In this document: in pieces, positions 6,114 through 6,540 of the stretch
How positions within the stretch are numbered: position 1 is the first letter of the stretch
Layout of the letters: the number at the start of each line of letters is the position of its first letter
Assembly: GCA_021823365.1 (NCBI GenBank)
Contig: JAKAOD010000177.1
Span: forward strand, 1 to 6,540
DNA from: Actinomycetes bacterium
GTDB lineage: Bacteria > Actinomycetota > Acidimicrobiia > Acidimicrobiales > Bog-793
DNA: 6,540 bases
Direction: 5' to 3'
The notes under the pieces: model-generated
Database searches by the model: none
Seen by the model: the letters and a program-made list of their open reading frames with translations, nothing else
Told to the model about the DNA's origin: nothing
Position numbers and translations under genes: made by a program

Positions 6114-6129
6114 ACGGCGCAAGCCGTTC
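6112..6129. terminator. Hairpin with GCAA loop at the end of the operon
   Basis: GAACGGC (6112-6118) and GCCGTTC (6123-6129) form a perfect 7-bp stem closed by GCAA, a GNRA-type tetraloop. It starts inside the stop codon at 6111-6113. No T-run follows on the plus strand, so it would be a U-less terminator or an RNA 3'-end stabiliser. It lies in the 76-bp gap between convergent genes and could serve both strands. Confidence 0.5.
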
Positions 6130-6189
6130 CATCGTCATTGAGCCGCAGGGCGGCCTGACGCATCAGCGGGGCCGAGCGCTCCGGCGTCG

Positions 6190-6540
6190 TCAACCCTGGC
6201 CGCTCGACGAGCTCCCGTCGTGCGGAACGTCTGGCTGCTGCTGGGGGGGCGGCTGCTGGGGGGGCTGGTGTTGGGGGGGCTGCTGTTGGGGGGGCTGCTG
6301 CTGGGTCCAGGGACGGGGCGGCGTGGAGCCGGGGGCCCCGGGTGGTGCCCAGTGGCCCGGTGTTGGCGACGGCCACTGTTGCGGCATCTGGCCACCTTGC
6401 GGCGAGGGCGCCGCTCCTTGCGTCCACCCCGGCCCCTGGGGCGAGGGCGGCGGCCAGCCCGCCGGTGGCGCCGGATGCGGTCCTGGGAACGGCGCGGCGG
6501 CCGTGGCGCGCCCGCGCAGCGCCGCCGCGCCGGCGACCCG
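6190..6540 (-). CDS. C-terminal part of a protein with a Pro/Gln-rich disordered tail, 5' end beyond the window
   Basis: On the minus strand the frame is open from the window edge to TGA (6192-6190), 116 codons. It begins RVAGAAALRGRATAAAPFPGP, then shows Trp-bearing Pro/Gly segments (GWPPPSPQ, GPGWTQG, QQWPSPTPGHWAPPG). Next comes a Gln/Pro repeat (QQQPPQQQPPQHQPPQQ) and the end DVPHDGSSSSGQG. No folded domain or membrane segment is visible; this is a low-complexity tail whose folded part must lie upstream. Such tails occur on actinobacterial membrane proteins such as RDD-family members and on signalling proteins, but nothing here decides between them. An ATG at 6387 exists, but the same composition continues before it, so it is probably internal. 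The other minus frames read as Arg/Ala shadows, and the clean PQ pattern favours this one. It is convergent with the DUF5719-type gene. Confidence 0.65.
   Translation of the reverse strand, partial: RVAGAAALRGRATAAAPFPGPHPAPPAGWPPPSPQGPGWTQGAAPSPQGGQMPQQWPSPTPGHWAPPGAPGSTPPRPWTQQQPPQQQPPQHQPPQQPPPQQQPDVPHDGSSSSGQG
6235..6303. repeat. 15-bp tandem repeat coding the Gln/Pro tract, with four G7 runs on the plus strand
   Basis: About four and a half degenerate 15-bp units, each of CTG/TTG-type triplets followed by GGGGGG. On the minus strand they read as QQPPQ-like units. On the plus strand, runs of seven G occur at 6243-6249, 6258-6264, 6273-6279 and 6288-6294, each separated by eight bases, so a G-quadruplex is possible in the template strand of the minus-strand gene. 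Confidence 0.9.

Noticed and set aside
5633..6427. Minus-strand frame of 264 codons covering the end of the DUF5719-type gene and the G-rich repeat
   Set aside because: It overlaps most of the 3' third of a supported plus-strand gene. In the repeat it reads as Ala/Pro, whereas the neighbouring minus frame gives a coherent Pro/Gln tail ending at a proper stop.

Overview
The window is very GC-rich throughout, with strong G/C at third codon positions, GTG starts and a 4-base GTGA stop/start overlap. Together with the protein families present, this points to a high-GC actinobacterium. An Acidimicrobiia-like lineage is possible, but that is an impression, not a proof. The theme is cell-envelope glycan synthesis: one nucleotide-sugar enzyme, one large membrane glycosyltransferase and one secreted or anchored partner protein.

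Layout. Positions 1-771 (+) hold the 3' part of a GDP-6-deoxy-4-keto-mannose reductase (Rmd-type short-chain dehydrogenase). Its C-terminus has been extended by a 24-bp tandem repeat. A small helical protein of unknown function runs the opposite way at 747-1118 (-), and its 3' end overlaps the reductase by 25 bp. Positions 1119-1320 are intergenic and lie between two divergent genes. This stretch contains a sharp AT-rich island (about 1168-1212) with a good minus-strand promoter, a small inverted repeat between the promoter boxes, and a 21-bp-spaced direct repeat closer to the plus-strand gene.

Positions 1321-4617 (+) encode a 1098-residue protein. It has an N-terminal GT-A family 2 glycosyltransferase domain, an acidic then basic linker, and about twelve membrane segments with a large soluble loop before the last one. 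Its stop overlaps the start of a 499-residue DUF5719-type protein (4614-6113, +), which has an N-terminal membrane anchor or signal and repeated beta-rich modules. The two are almost certainly co-transcribed and translationally coupled. A 7-bp hairpin with a GCAA loop begins inside the stop codon of the second gene. A convergent gene (6190 to beyond 6540, -) ends in a Pro/Gln-rich disordered tail encoded by a 15-bp tandem repeat that puts four runs of seven G on the plus strand.

Working model (inference): Rmd supplies GDP-D-rhamnose or a related deoxysugar, the large glycosyltransferase works at the membrane on an envelope glycan, and the DUF5719 protein acts outside the membrane as its partner. 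The link between Rmd and the glycosyltransferase pair rests only on proximity. The most interesting element is the glycosyltransferase/DUF5719 pair, which I know as a recurrent actinobacterial pairing without an assigned function. No RNA genes, CRISPR arrays, insertion sequences or phage genes were seen.
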